Shown: positions 24,445 to 34,722 of the stretch, piece after piece
Numbering within the stretch: position 1 is the first letter of the stretch
Layout: each line of letters opens with the position of its first letter
Origin: Oscillospiraceae bacterium
GTDB lineage: Bacteria > Bacillota > Clostridia > Oscillospirales > Oscillospiraceae
Length of the DNA: 64,000 nt
Assembly (NCBI GenBank): GCA_030625685.1
Contig: DAOUQJ010000011.1
Span: 47,880 to 111,879, forward strand
Direction: 5' to 3'
Made by a program: the position numbers and the translations under genes
The notes under the pieces: generated by a model
The model's database searches: none
What the model saw: the letters and a program-made list of their open reading frames with translations, nothing else
What the model was told of the DNA's origin: nothing

Positions 24445-25035
24445 CTAAATATGATCAATGATAAGATCCAAAAGCTCTTGTTTACCCAGTCCCTTTTCTG
24501 CTGAAAAGGGTATGACTATATCCTCATCATCTAATTGAAGTGTTTCTCGAATTTGAGCAAGATTCGGCTCAATTTCGCTTTTCCTTTTAATTTTATCATG
24601 TTTATTGGCAACGACAACAAAAGGTTTTCCTGTATTTTTGAAAAACTCAGCCATTACAAAATCATCTTGCGTTGGTTTATGGCGCATATCTACAATCAAT
24701 ACGCCCAAAGTCATTAAGTCGGTGTCTTGAAACCAAGTTTCAATAAGCTTGCCCCAACGTTGTCTTTCTGTTTTTGATACTTTTGCATAACCATAGCCTG
24801 GCAAGTCAACAAGATACATTTTTTTATCAATTAGAAAATAATTGATATGGGTCGTCTTTCCTGGTGACTTACCTACTCTTGCAAAGTTTTTACGATTTAG
24901 CAAACGATTAATCACAGATGACTTTCCTACATTCGATCGACCAGAAAAAACGACCTGAGGTAAAATATCTCTAGGAAAATCCGCTTTTTTCACTGCTGAT
25001 CTTATAAATTCAGCATTTTGTGTGTTCAATTGCAT
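24445..25035 (-). CDS. engB: Ribosome biogenesis GTPase EngB/YsxC
   Basis: A 196-residue GTPase with G1 SGRSNVGKSS (32-40), the family-specific PGKTTHINYF switch I, G3 DLPGYGYAKV, and G4 NKHDK. It assists late steps of 50S ribosomal subunit assembly and is usually essential. The lon-engB arrangement with an 11-base gap is common in Firmicutes. The start is preceded by AAGGAG. Confidence 0.96.
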   Translation of the reverse strand: MQLNTQNAEFIRSAVKKADFPRDILPQVVFSGRSNVGKSSVINRLLNRKNFARVGKSPGKTTHINYFLIDKKMYLVDLPGYGYAKVSKTERQRWGKLIETWFQDTDLMTLGVLIVDMRHKPTQDDFVMAEFFKNTGKPFVVVANKHDKIKRKSEIEPNLAQIRETLQLDDEDIVIPFSAEKGLGKQELLDLIIDHI

Positions 25036-25046
25036 TAGAAAACTCC

Positions 25047-27455
25047 TTACTGACGAATACCTACAGGATTTGATTTTGAACGTACAGGTTCACTAATTCC
25101 TGCTTCATTTTTATCTGGCTGAGTGATGACGGGTTGTTCCAATGCCACACTGACCACTTGATCAATATGAGAAACACAAATAAAATGCAAGGAGGCACGA
25201 ACAGTTGGGTCAATATCTTCCAAATCCTTTTCATTATCACTTGGTATAATTACTGTATGAATACCATTTCGAAGAGCTGCCATTGACTTTTCTTTAAGAC
25301 CGCCAATCGGAAGCACACGTCCTCTCAAACTGATTTCTCCTGTCATTGCCACATCTCCACGTACTGGTGTTCCTGTCAAAGCTGAAACCATAGCAACCGT
25401 AACCGTTATCCCAGCTGATGGACCATCTTTAGGAACTGCTCCTTCAGGAAAGTGAACATGAATATCCTTTTCTTTATAAAAGTTTGTATCAATTCCTAGC
25501 TGAGAGGCTCTACTTCGAATATAACTAAACGCAGCTTTTGCAGATTCTTTCATCACATCACCAAGATTACCAGTTAACTCAATTTTCCCATTACCTGTGA
25601 GAACATTTGCCTCAGCTTCTAATAAAGTGCCACCCACGCTTGTCCAAGCTAGCCCATTGACCACGCCCACGCGATTTTCTTTTCCATTCTTTTCAGGATG
25701 ATAGGTGCGAACACCAAGAAATTCTTCTAAGTTACCAGCTGTCACTTTTTGAGTTTTAACACTCTCAGAGACTATATTCATTGTCACTTTTCTGCAAATT
25801 GTAGCCAATTTACGTTCTAACAAACGCACGCCTGACTCTCTTGTGTAAGAAACAATTGTCTCGCGTATGGCATCATCCGACATCTGCATTTGTCTCTTTT
25901 TGAGTCCATGTCGCTTCATTTCTTTTGGAAGCAAATACTGCTTTGCAATTTGCAACTTTTCTTCATCGGTGTAACTGGATAATTCAATAACTTCCATTCT
26001 ATCTAGCAACGGACGTGGTATGTTGTCTATCCTATTGGCAGTCGTTACAAAAAGGACTTCAGATAAATCAAAAGGCAATTCCAAAAAATGATCTCTAAAT
26101 GTCTTATTTTGCTTGCTATCTAAAACCTCTAGCAGTGCAGATGACGGGTCACCTCTATGATCTCTACCTAGTTTATCAATTTCATCTAATAGAATAACTG
26201 GATTTTTTGATCCTGCCTCTTTAATAGCGCTGATAATACGTCCTGGCATTGCTCCAACATAGGTTTTTCTGTGTCCTCGAATTTCAGCTTCATCATGCAC
26301 ACCACCTAGTGAAATGCGTGCTATATTTCGATTCATGGAGCGCGCCATAGACATTGCAATTGAAGTTTTACCAACTCCCGGCGGTCCAACCAAACACAAA
26401 ATCTCGCCCCCAATTTCTGAGGTCATTTGCTTCACAGCCAAAAATTCTAGCATGCGTTCTTTCACTTTATCCAAACCAAAGTGATCTTGATCTAAATATT
26501 TTTTTGCTAAATTAATGTCCACACGTTCTTTAGTCTTTTTATTCCATGGAAGCTCAAGGCAAATATCCAAATAGTTGCGTATCACCGTAGATTCCGCTGA
26601 ACCAAAATGTTGTCTTTCTAAGTTAGAAAGTTCTTTCATCAATTTTGTTTCAACCTGTTCTGGTAACTTTGCTTCTTTAATTTTTTGTCTATATATCTTG
26701 CTATCGCTGTCTTCTTGATAATCGTCACCCAATTCTCTTTGAATTACTTTTATCTTTTCTCGTAGCATGATATCTTTTTGTGTTTGAGACAGGTTCTCTT
26801 GTACTTTTGTTTGAATATCTTGCTCAATATCTAATATTTCTACCTCGCGACTGAGAAAATGCAATAACTTCGTAAGCCTCTGTATTGGACGCGTCTCTTC
26901 CAAAATAGCTTGTTTATCAGAAACACGCATAATCATGTTTTGCGCAATATAATCAGCAATATAGCCAGGATCTTCACTAGACATGACATTCACAAGTACA
27001 TCTGGAGTCAGTTTTGGTGAAAGATCAACATATCGATCAAAAAGTTCATAAGCTCGTCGAACAAGAGCTTCTTCCTTAGGTTTATTTTTACTTGCAGTTG
27101 GAGTTAACATTTCTTCTACTTCAGCCACCAAATACGGTTCTGCTTGTGTCAGTTGGACAAGGCGACCACGTGCCACACCTTCCACCATGACTCGAATAGA
27201 TTTCCCAGGCAATCGTAATATTTGACGAACGGTGGAAATCGTTCCGACTGAAAATAAATCGTTTTGTTCAGGCTTTTCTTCTCTAATATCTTTTTGTGTG
27301 ACAAGAAATATTGGACTGCTATCATTCATCGCAGTTTCAAGTGCCTTTATTGAAGCTTCCCTCCCAACGTCAAAATGAATCATAGTTTGAGGATAAGCTG
27401 TTAAACCTCGCAATGCAAGTGCAGGCATCGAAATGTTATCAATATCTTCTATCAT
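25047..27455 (-). CDS. lon: ATP-dependent protease Lon (LonA)
   Basis: An 802-residue LonA with N-terminal substrate-binding domain (about 10-200), coiled coil, AAA+ domain with Walker [10 protein letters not shown] and Walker [11 protein letters not shown], and C-terminal protease domain with the Ser-Lys dyad in KDGPSAGIT and [14 protein letters not shown]. It degrades damaged and regulatory proteins in the cytoplasm. The last 25 residues or so (from EQPVITQ) extend beyond the usual end and look unstructured. It lies between clpX and engB, after a terminator. Confidence 0.97.
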   Translation of the reverse strand: MIEDIDNISMPALALRGLTAYPQTMIHFDVGREASIKALETAMNDSSPIFLVTQKDIREEKPEQNDLFSVGTISTVRQILRLPGKSIRVMVEGVARGRLVQLTQAEPYLVAEVEEMLTPTASKNKPKEEALVRRAYELFDRYVDLSPKLTPDVLVNVMSSEDPGYIADYIAQNMIMRVSDKQAILEETRPIQRLTKLLHFLSREVEILDIEQDIQTKVQENLSQTQKDIMLREKIKVIQRELGDDYQEDSDSKIYRQKIKEAKLPEQVETKLMKELSNLERQHFGSAESTVIRNYLDICLELPWNKKTKERVDINLAKKYLDQDHFGLDKVKERMLEFLAVKQMTSEIGGEILCLVGPPGVGKTSIAMSMARSMNRNIARISLGGVHDEAEIRGHRKTYVGAMPGRIISAIKEAGSKNPVILLDEIDKLGRDHRGDPSSALLEVLDSKQNKTFRDHFLELPFDLSEVLFVTTANRIDNIPRPLLDRMEVIELSSYTDEEKLQIAKQYLLPKEMKRHGLKKRQMQMSDDAIRETIVSYTRESGVRLLERKLATICRKVTMNIVSESVKTQKVTAGNLEEFLGVRTYHPEKNGKENRVGVVNGLAWTSVGGTLLEAEANVLTGNGKIELTGNLGDVMKESAKAAFSYIRSRASQLGIDTNFYKEKDIHVHFPEGAVPKDGPSAGITVTVAMVSALTGTPVRGDVAMTGEISLRGRVLPIGGLKEKSMAALRNGIHTVIIPSDNEKDLEDIDPTVRASLHFICVSHIDQVVSVALEQPVITQPDKNEAGISEPVRSKSNPVGIRQ

Positions 27456-27473
27456 ATTATCACATCCTTTATA

Positions 27474-27503
27474 TAAAAACAGGTGGAGAGAAACCCCTCC
27501 ACC
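27474..27503 (-). terminator. Terminator between clpX and lon
   Basis: GGTGGAG (27497-27503) pairs with CTCCACC (27482-27488) on the minus strand and is followed by TGTTTTT. lon is therefore probably transcribed from its own promoter as well. Confidence 0.75.
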
Positions 27504-27540
27504 AGATTGTGCGCTAAAAACAAATTTTCACACTAATCTT

Positions 27541-28845
27541 CTACTCTGTTGCTTGTAGCAACTCGTTAGAAGTAGAATTAGAAAATTGCTTGGGTTTGCT
27601 CCGATTGGAATCACGAAAAACCGTTGGCATTGTATTGTCTTTAATATTATCTTCCGTGATTTCAATTTCGTAAATAGTATGATCAGATGGCACTTCGAAC
27701 ATAACCTGTTGCATTACTTTTTCAAGAATAGAGCGAAGACCTCTAGCTCCAATTCCTCTTTCAATTGCCTTGTTTGCAATTTCAGTTAGAGCATCATCTG
27801 TAAATTTCAATGTTACATCGTCATACTGCAACAAAGTTTTATACTGCTTTACTAATGCGTTTTTTGGTTCTGTCAAAATTCGAACCAAATCATCTTTTGT
27901 CAATGGATTCAAATGTGTGATGACAGGTATACGACCAATCAGTTCAGGAATAATCCCGAATTTAAGCAAATCATGCGACTGAATTTCTTGCAATATCTTA
28001 ATCTCATCGCGTTCTGCTTTAGTTTTAATTTCTGCACCAAAACCTATGGATTTTTTATCAATTCTGCTTTCTATGATACGTTCAATACCTTCAAACGCAC
28101 CACCACAAATAAACAAAATGTTTTTTGTATCTATTTGTATAAATTCTTGATGTGGATGTTTTCTTCCGCCTTGTGGTGGAACACTGGCAACCGTACCTTC
28201 CAATATCTTTAATAAAGCTTGCTGTACACCTTCCCCAGAAACATCTCTTGTAATAGACGTGTTTTCGCTTTTACGCGCAATTTTATCCATTTCATCAATA
28301 TATATAATACCGCGTTCGGCAAGCTGAATGTCATATTCGGCTGCTTGCACTAAACGAAGTAAAATATTTTCAACATCATCACCCACATAACCCGCTTCAG
28401 TTAGCGTAGTTGCATCAGCGATCGCAAATGGAACGTGTAAAATTTTTGCCAAACTCTGTGCAAATAATGTTTTACCCGAACCTGTAGGTCCTAATAATAA
28501 TATATTACTTTTTTGGAGTTCAACATCATTAGTATCACCAAAATATATACGTTTATAATGATTATATACTGCAACAGACAAAGCAATTTTTGCCTCTTCT
28601 TGTCCGATGATATATTCATCTAAAAAATCTTTAATTTCTTTTGGCGTTGGAACAGAAGCTAATGTTTCTTCAATTGATTGTTGACCTAGCTCCTTCTCAT
28701 CCTTTTCCATGCGCTCAAGAATCCCAACACATAAATGCACACATTCATCACAAATGTATACATCTTGTCCCGCAATCATTCTTACATTCTTTTCTTGTTC
28801 TTTTCCGCAAAAAGAACAGTGTGCTACCATATTATCATTTTGCAT
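27541..28845 (-). CDS. clpX: ATP-dependent Clp protease ATP-binding subunit ClpX
   Basis: A 434-residue unfoldase with N-terminal zinc-binding domain (HCSFCGKEQ and CDECV), Walker [14 protein letters not shown], Walker [13 protein letters not shown] and the tripeptide loop IGF in the [10 protein letters not shown] region that docks ClpP. It feeds substrates to the ClpP peptidase encoded just upstream. A terminator separates clpP and clpX. Confidence 0.97.
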   Translation of the reverse strand: MQNDNMVAHCSFCGKEQEKNVRMIAGQDVYICDECVHLCVGILERMEKDEKELGQQSIEETLASVPTPKEIKDFLDEYIIGQEEAKIALSVAVYNHYKRIYFGDTNDVELQKSNILLLGPTGSGKTLFAQSLAKILHVPFAIADATTLTEAGYVGDDVENILLRLVQAAEYDIQLAERGIIYIDEMDKIARKSENTSITRDVSGEGVQQALLKILEGTVASVPPQGGRKHPHQEFIQIDTKNILFICGGAFEGIERIIESRIDKKSIGFGAEIKTKAERDEIKILQEIQSHDLLKFGIIPELIGRIPVITHLNPLTKDDLVRILTEPKNALVKQYKTLLQYDDVTLKFTDDALTEIANKAIERGIGARGLRSILEKVMQQVMFEVPSDHTIYEIEITEDNIKDNTMPTVFRDSNRSKPKQFSNSTSNELLQATE

Positions 28846-28877
28846 AATTTTTTCACCTCAAGACTTAAAGCAATATA

Positions 28878-28913
28878 AAGAAAGGAAGGGGCAAGCAACT
28901 GAACCTGCCCCTT
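28878..28913 (-). terminator. Terminator between clpP and clpX
   Basis: AAGGGGCA and TGCCCCTT form an 8-bp stem on the minus strand followed by CCTTTCTTTAT. The tail is T-rich but interrupted, so some readthrough into clpX is plausible. Confidence 0.65.
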
Positions 28914-28918
28914 TCTTT

Positions 28919-29500
28919 TTATCGTCTTTCAATAACTTGATCGATAAGTCCATATTCCATTGCTTCTTCTGCACTCATAAAATTATCTCTTTCACAGTCA
29001 GCAGCAATTACTTCTACGGGCTTTCCTGTGTTTTGAGCTAAGATACGATTGAGTCGTTTTTTATTTTCTTCAAAGCGCTTCAAATGAATAGCCATGTCTG
29101 TAACTTGACCACGCGTACCTGCAGAAGGTTGGTGAATCATTATTTCCGAATTGGGCAATGCAAACCTTTTCCCTTTTGTTCCTGCCGACAATAAAAATGC
29201 ACCCATACTAGCCGCCATACCAATACAAATTGTAGAAACATCTGCTTTGATATATTGCATTGTATCATAAATTGCCATACCCGCTGTGACTGAACCGCCT
29301 GGACTATTGATATAAAACTGAATATCCTTATCTGGATCTTGAGCTTCCAAATACAATAGTTGCGCCACAACTAAGCTTGCTGTAACATCATTAACTTCTT
29401 CGGAAAGAAATATAATACGGTCGTTAAGTAATCTGGAGAAAATATCATAGGATCTCTCTCCTCGGTTTGTTTGTTCTACAACATATGGAACTAAACTCAT
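28919..29500 (-). CDS. clpP: ATP-dependent Clp protease proteolytic subunit ClpP
   Basis: The 193-residue serine peptidase shows the catalytic triad S98 ([11 protein letters not shown]), H123 (MIHQPSAG) and D in ERDNFMS near residue 172. N-terminal axial loop and head domain are of normal length. ClpP forms a tetradecamer that degrades substrates unfolded by ClpX. It sits between tig and clpX, the classical order. AAAGGAG precedes the start. Confidence 0.97.
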   Translation of the reverse strand: MSLVPYVVEQTNRGERSYDIFSRLLNDRIIFLSEEVNDVTASLVVAQLLYLEAQDPDKDIQFYINSPGGSVTAGMAIYDTMQYIKADVSTICIGMAASMGAFLLSAGTKGKRFALPNSEIMIHQPSAGTRGQVTDMAIHLKRFEENKKRLNRILAQNTGKPVEVIAADCERDNFMSAEEAMEYGLIDQVIERR

Positions 29501-29552
29501 ATTAGAATCTCCTTTAAGCTTTTAGAACAAAGTATGCCCTACAACTGTCAAC

Positions 29553-31124
29553 TTATTCCTCAGTTTTTTCTTCGGCCTTTTTCGTTGTTTTACGTTTTGT
29601 AGCAGGCTCTTTCTTTTCACCCGCTTCGTCAGTTGTAGCTTTTTTAGTGGTTTTTTTCGCTGCCGTTTCAGACGTCGCTTTTTTTGTTGTTTTCTTCGCT
29701 GTTGTTTCGCCACTAGCAAACTTCGTTGTAGTTTTTTTAGTCGTTGTTGTTTTCTTTGTTGTTGTTTTCTTTGCTGGTTTTTCTTTTGTTTCTTCTGTTT
29801 CTTCTGCTTTAACTTCTTCAATTTTCATTGCTTCTTCTTCAGAAATAATATTCGCTTTTGCATTAGAAGTAACAATGTTTAATGCACGATCGCGCGCCAT
29901 ATCAATTTTAAATTTATCTTTTTCTAGAACAGATTCAATATCAGCAATTGGAAGATTCATGCTTTCAGAAATCTTTTTAAATTCTTCATTCACTTCTTCG
30001 TCGGTAATTTGAATTTCTTCTGCTCTCGCAATAGCTTCTAGTGCCAATTGTGTACGAATTTGTTTTTCTGCATTCGGACGCAGTTCGTTACGCATAGACT
30101 CCATGGTCATTTGCATGTAAGACATATACATATCCATGCTAATACCTTGTTGTTCTAGTCTTGCACTATAGTCAGACATTAATCTGTCAATTTGTGTTTC
30201 AACCAATGCTTCTGGTAAATCAATTTCTACTTTTGCAGCCAATTGCTCTAAAAGTGCCGCTTTAAAACGTTCTTCACTCATTGACATATTGCGATCTGCA
30301 ATCTTAGCACGTAAATCATCTTTAAAACTATCTAAAGTATCAAATTCTGAAACATCTTTTGCAAACTCGTCATCCAATGTTGGAAGAACTTTAGTTTTCA
30401 CTTCATGAAGTTTCACTTCAAACACTGCTGGTTTGCCAGCCAAATCTTCTGCTTGATAATCCTCAGGGAATGTAACAGAAATTTCTTTTTCTTCTCCTGC
30501 AGACATGCCAACAACTTGATCTTCAAATCCAGGAATGAATGAATTTGAACCCAAAACCAAATCAAAATTCTCACCAGTTCCACCCTGGAATGGAACACCG
30601 TCTTTCATTCCTTTGAAATCAATGCAAGCTGTATCGCCATTAGCAGCTGGACGTTCAACAGCTTCCATATAACTTGCACGTTCAATAAATCCATTGAGTT
30701 CATTTTGAACAGCTTCATCTGTTACAGTAGCAAGAACTTTATTTTCTTCAAGTCCTTTGTATCCTTCAATGGTTACTTCAGGGCGCACAACAATATCAGC
30801 TCTAAATGTAAAGCCTTCTTCACTAATTTCCATAATCTCCACTTTCGGAGCTGCCGCAATATCTAAGTTTTGTTCTTTAATTGCTTCTTCAACAGCAACT
30901 GGGTAAACTTCTTCAACGGCATCTTGATAGAATACTGCACTACCATACATACCTTCAATCACTTTACGAGGTGCTTTCCCTTTACGGAAACCAGGTATGG
31001 AAATCGTGCCCCTATTTTTCTTATATACTCGATCAATTGCTGCTTCGAATTGTTCTTTCCCTACTTCAATGACGAGTTCAACTGAAAATTTTTCTTTGTT
31101 TTCTACAGTGCTTTTGACGTTCAT
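29553..31124 (-). CDS. tig: Trigger factor with Lys/Thr-rich C-terminal tail
   Basis: The ribosome-associated chaperone and peptidyl-prolyl isomerase. The ribosome-binding signature GFRKGKAPRKVIE is at about residues 44-56, the FKBP-like domain at about 150-245 (DTACIDFKGMKDG), and the helical C-terminal arms follow to about residue 430. At 523 residues it is roughly 90 longer than usual. The extra tail is low-complexity, built of KKTT/KKAT units interspersed with Ala and Glu, and ends KKAEEKTEE. It resembles histone-H1-like or AlaLys-rich nucleic-acid-binding tails. Whether it binds ribosomal RNA or is merely disordered is unknown. Confidence 0.95.
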   Translation of the reverse strand: MNVKSTVENKEKFSVELVIEVGKEQFEAAIDRVYKKNRGTISIPGFRKGKAPRKVIEGMYGSAVFYQDAVEEVYPVAVEEAIKEQNLDIAAAPKVEIMEISEEGFTFRADIVVRPEVTIEGYKGLEENKVLATVTDEAVQNELNGFIERASYMEAVERPAANGDTACIDFKGMKDGVPFQGGTGENFDLVLGSNSFIPGFEDQVVGMSAGEEKEISVTFPEDYQAEDLAGKPAVFEVKLHEVKTKVLPTLDDEFAKDVSEFDTLDSFKDDLRAKIADRNMSMSEERFKAALLEQLAAKVEIDLPEALVETQIDRLMSDYSARLEQQGISMDMYMSYMQMTMESMRNELRPNAEKQIRTQLALEAIARAEEIQITDEEVNEEFKKISESMNLPIADIESVLEKDKFKIDMARDRALNIVTSNAKANIISEEEAMKIEEVKAEETEETKEKPAKKTTTKKTTTTKKTTTKFASGETTAKKTTKKATSETAAKKTTKKATTDEAGEKKEPATKRKTTKKAEEKTEE

Positions 31125-31224
31125 TTCCTTTTCCTCCTGTACATACCCTCTTGATGATAGGTACTTTTAAGCATTATCTAAACTATTTTAACAGATAGTT
31201 CAATGAATTACCATACTTTTTTTC

Positions 31225-31911
31225 TCAATCACATATTTTTGTTGGTTTGAAGTTTATATAATCAGCCGCAACCAATCGATAAGCTACGTTACCTAGCTTT
31301 CCTTGAATTGCCAAACGTTGACTTCCACCATGCAAATGACCATAATAACATGCCTTTACGTCATATTGCTCAAGCAAATCGATAATAGGTTTACACTGAT
31401 AGCCCTGATAATATGGCGGATAATGCAAAAAACACAATTTTTCTTTATTTTCTGCAGATTTTAACGAGGTCTCTAAGCGAGAAATTTCTCTATTGAATAC
31501 TTTCTGGTCTGCAATTTTCGCATCTTCTTCATAAAACCAACCACGCGTGCCACACAGAGCTATATTCTCGTATGTATAACAGTTATTATGCAAAATTTGT
31601 AATTTTGAAAATCCTTGTTCAGCAAAAAAACGATCCATTTTACTTTTTGTTGTCCACCAGTAGTCATGATTACCTTTAATGATAATTTTTTTACCAGGCA
31701 ACGCATTTAGAAAAGAAAAGTCTTCTTTCGATTCAACCAAACTCATTCCCCATGAAATATCTCCACAAAGCACAACTGTATCATCTTCTCGAATGCTTTC
31801 AAATCCTATACGTAATTTATCCACATAACCTTGCCATGCTCCACCGAATATATCCATCGGCTTATTTCCACTCAAAGACAAGTGCGTATCACCAATCGCA
31901 TAAAGTGCCAC
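31225..31911 (-). CDS. Metallophosphoesterase
   Basis: A calcineurin-like phosphoesterase of 228 residues with the ordered metal motifs GDTHLSL (D8, H10), LCGDISWG, IKGNHDYWW, HYPPY and GHLHGG. These bind a dinuclear metal centre that hydrolyses phosphomono- or diesters. The substrate is not known. The start codon is GTG with AGAGGTG upstream, 11 bases after the stop of thrC, so it is probably cotranscribed with it. Confidence 0.9.
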   Translation of the reverse strand: MALYAIGDTHLSLSGNKPMDIFGGAWQGYVDKLRIGFESIREDDTVVLCGDISWGMSLVESKEDFSFLNALPGKKIIIKGNHDYWWTTKSKMDRFFAEQGFSKLQILHNNCYTYENIALCGTRGWFYEEDAKIADQKVFNREISRLETSLKSAENKEKLCFLHYPPYYQGYQCKPIIDLLEQYDVKACYYGHLHGGSQRLAIQGKLGNVAYRLVAADYINFKPTKICD

Positions 31912-31922
31912 GCAATCACCTC

Positions 31923-33410
31923 TTATTTCAGCATATCCAATACAACATCAATCATTTGTTCTTTTTCAACGCTGTCTTCAAATCGAATTGTCTTATTTCT
32001 TAATTCAGCAAGTGGCGCAGGTGCTTTCATATTTGTTTTTTCAGTCAATTGATCTAAAATATCTACACCTTCATTCAAATCCGTTACGCCGAGAGCGCCA
32101 AGCACATTATCACAGAATTTAAATGGGCTAGCAGTTGAAACAACAATCGTTTGCGTATTGTCACCTGTTTCATTGCGATATTGCTCTAATACATCAAATG
32201 CCACGGCCGTATGTGGATCGATAAGGTAATCGTTCTCAGTCCACATTTTTTGAATTGTTACCTGTGTCTTTGCATCATCACAATATCCAGCATAAAACTC
32301 TGCTTCCAGTGCCGATTTAATCGTATCATTCACTTCATATTTACCTGTATCGTTGAGAGCTTGCATATAGTCAGCAACCAATGTATCATTTTCATTTGAC
32401 ATCGCAAAAAGCAAACGTTCAAGATTACTTGAAATCAAAATATCCATAGATGGAGACATAGTTGTGTAGAATTGACGATTACGATCATAAATTCCGGTTT
32501 TAATAAAATCAGTTAAAACATTGTTGCTATTTGACGCACAAATAAGTTTTCCAATAGGAAGACCCATTCTTTTCGCATAATAACCAGCTAGAATATTGCC
32601 AAAGTTCCCAGTTGGAACACAAATATTAACCAAGTCACCCTGTTTAATAGTCCCTTTTTTTACAAGGTCACAATATGAGGACACATAATATACTAACTGT
32701 GGAAGAACTCTACCCCAGTTAATTGAATTGGCTGAAGATAAGAAATATCCTCGATTTTCCAAATCTTCACGTAGCTTCACATCTGAAAACAGCTTTTTGA
32801 CACCTGTTTGCGCATCATCAAAGTTACCAAACACGGAACAAACACCAACATTATTTCCTTCCTGTGTTTGCATTTGTAAACCTTGAATATCTGAAACACC
32901 GTCTTTAGGATAAAAGACCAATATTTTTGTTTTATCCACATCACGAAAACCTTCAAGTGCAGCTTTTCCTGTATCACCAGATGTTGCAACCAAGATACAC
33001 ACTGTTTTTTCTTCTTCTGTTTTCACCAAAGAAGCAGAAAGCAAATGTGGAAGCATTTGCAACGCCATATCTTTAAAAGCAGATGTTGGCCCATGCCATA
33101 GCTCAAGACTATGGGTGATTTGATCCACAGTATACACAGGTGCAATTTCTTGGTGGTCAAATTTTTCCATGCTATATGCTTTTTGAGCATAAGAATCGAG
33201 TTCTTCTTTTGTGAAATCCTCAAGAAATAGCTTCATAATAAAGGTTGCTCTATCTTGATAATTCATTTCTTTTAGTGCAACTAAATCCTGTTCCGAAATG
33301 GACGGCAGTGTTTCAGGGGTCAACAAACCGCCATCTCTTGAAAGACCTAGCGCAATCGCTTGAGCCGCCGTCAATTTTTTAGATTTATCTCTTGTGCTTA
33401 CATAGTACAT
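31923..33410 (-). CDS. thrC: Threonine synthase
   Basis: A PLP enzyme of 495 residues, the long form of threonine synthase. The lysine that binds PLP is K113 in GPTSAFKDMALQML, and the N-terminal MYYVSTRDKS start plus SRDGGLLTPETLP block match the family. It converts O-phosphohomoserine to threonine. It overlaps the M19 dipeptidase gene by 13 bases. The other threonine genes, hom and lysC, are 25 kb away in this window, and no thrB homologue is seen here. Confidence 0.95.
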   Translation of the reverse strand: MYYVSTRDKSKKLTAAQAIALGLSRDGGLLTPETLPSISEQDLVALKEMNYQDRATFIMKLFLEDFTKEELDSYAQKAYSMEKFDHQEIAPVYTVDQITHSLELWHGPTSAFKDMALQMLPHLLSASLVKTEEEKTVCILVATSGDTGKAALEGFRDVDKTKILVFYPKDGVSDIQGLQMQTQEGNNVGVCSVFGNFDDAQTGVKKLFSDVKLREDLENRGYFLSSANSINWGRVLPQLVYYVSSYCDLVKKGTIKQGDLVNICVPTGNFGNILAGYYAKRMGLPIGKLICASNSNNVLTDFIKTGIYDRNRQFYTTMSPSMDILISSNLERLLFAMSNENDTLVADYMQALNDTGKYEVNDTIKSALEAEFYAGYCDDAKTQVTIQKMWTENDYLIDPHTAVAFDVLEQYRNETGDNTQTIVVSTASPFKFCDNVLGALGVTDLNEGVDILDQLTEKTNMKAPAPLAELRNKTIRFEDSVEKEQMIDVVLDMLK

Positions 33411-34339
33411 ACTTCACTCACTACCCTCATTAAATTTTTATAAAATAGGTTTTCTACCCATATTTCGCAATAATTACGTCTAAGAAGCGCTTCATAAATA
33501 CGCTCTACATCTTCTAATCCTTTTATGCCATATGGCAATAAATCACAACCATCAAAATCACTTCCAAAAGCAATGGAATTTTGCCCATCTAAGGACCATG
33601 CATGTTCAACATGAGATAACAACGTATCAATGGTTGCATTTTCTCCTAAAAAGGCAGAATAGAAGTTTAATCCCAACACTCCACCAGAATCCTTAAGTGC
33701 CAAAAACTGTTCATCTGTCACATTTCTAGGGTGATTGTTTAAAATTTTAAAATTTGAATGACTTGCTATTATCGGTGCCTTTGTAATTTTCACCACATCC
33801 CAAAAAGCAGCTTCTGAGATATGGGATACATCTACTATCATCGACAACTCTTGCATTTTTTTCACAAATTGTTTTCCCTTTTCACTCAATCCGTTAGGAG
33901 TTCTTTGCGCCGATGATCCTGCTAATTCATTCTTATGGTTCCAAGTCAATGTAACAGACCGAACACCTAATTCATAAGCTTTTTCTAACATTTGAATATC
34001 ACAACCCAACAATTCTGCGCCTTCAACAGAAAGAAATGCCGCATGTTTTCCATGCTGAAAAGCTTGGTGTGCATCACGGGCCGTCTTACAAAATTCTATA
34101 TTCTTCGTATTCGTTTTTATCTCATTCAAAAAAATATCATACTGATTTTGAAACGTTTGTTTCATTTCAATCTTACTTTTTTCAGCGCCATTTTCAAATA
34201 TAGCAAAAAACTGTACATAATTTCGAAAAGCCTTGCTACGTTTCAAGTCTACATGACCATTCGGATTCTCTTTTAATAAACTCTGATTTTGATGATAACA
34301 CTGGTAAATCGTGTCGCAATGGGCATCAAACAATCGCAT
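33398..34339 (-). CDS. Membrane dipeptidase-like protein (peptidase M19)
   Basis: The 313-residue protein starts MRLFDAHCDTI, with the H-x-D zinc ligands, and continues with the family elements FLSVEGAELLG, GVRSVTLTWNHKNELAGS, VDVSHISEAAF and ASHSN. M19 enzymes cleave dipeptides, including D-amino-acid-containing ones, using two zinc ions. There is no signal peptide, so it is probably cytoplasmic. The start at 34339 is set by GGAGG 8 bases upstream. It overlaps thrC downstream. Confidence 0.92.
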   Translation of the reverse strand: MRLFDAHCDTIYQCYHQNQSLLKENPNGHVDLKRSKAFRNYVQFFAIFENGAEKSKIEMKQTFQNQYDIFLNEIKTNTKNIEFCKTARDAHQAFQHGKHAAFLSVEGAELLGCDIQMLEKAYELGVRSVTLTWNHKNELAGSSAQRTPNGLSEKGKQFVKKMQELSMIVDVSHISEAAFWDVVKITKAPIIASHSNFKILNNHPRNVTDEQFLALKDSGGVLGLNFYSAFLGENATIDTLLSHVEHAWSLDGQNSIAFGSDFDGCDLLPYGIKGLEDVERIYEALLRRNYCEIWVENLFYKNLMRVVSEVCTM

Positions 34340-34353
34340 TATTGATTCCTCCA

Positions 34354-34722
34354 CTAAAACGCATTTTCCCAGTATATGATTTCAGGTTGCTTTGTTTGCA
34401 TGCCATTGGATGCATAAATTTCTATTACATCAAAGCGAGGTTGCAATTGAGTTGGATATTCCATCAAATAAAGTTCTGCTGTCAATCGCAATTTTTCCTG
34501 CTTGTTTTTCGTGACATAACTTCTTGCCGGCGCAAAATTTTTATTCTTTCGTAGTTTAACTTCTACAAAACAAAGATATCCGCCCGAAACAGCAATGATA
34601 TCAATTTCACCAAAACGAGATTTCCACCGAGTCTCAAGCACTGTATCACCACGTTTGACAAGATAAGAGTTGGCAACCTGTTCTCCCCAAAGACCCAAAG
34701 CATTGACATCTGTTCTTCTCAT
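34354..34722 (-). CDS. YraN family (UPF0102) endonuclease-like protein
   Basis: A 122-residue protein with the PD-(D/E)xK-like core typical of UPF0102: GLWGEQVANSYLVKRGDTVLETRWKSR-type N-terminus (split), then FGEIDIIA and FVEVKLRKN giving the E-x-K pair. Its role is uncertain; a Holliday-junction-resolvase-like fold is predicted. It overlaps rnhB by four bases (ATGA), and the rbgA-rnhB-yraN order is conserved in Firmicutes. Confidence 0.93.
   Translation of the reverse strand: MRRTDVNALGLWGEQVANSYLVKRGDTVLETRWKSRFGEIDIIAVSGGYLCFVEVKLRKNKNFAPARSYVTKNKQEKLRLTAELYLMEYPTQLQPRFDVIEIYASNGMQTKQPEIIYWENAF

Noticed and set aside
29522..30012. Long open frames on both strands over the 3' end of the trigger factor gene
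   Set aside because: They are products of the repetitive AAR/ACN codons of the Lys/Thr tail in other frames; no start signal or family supports them.
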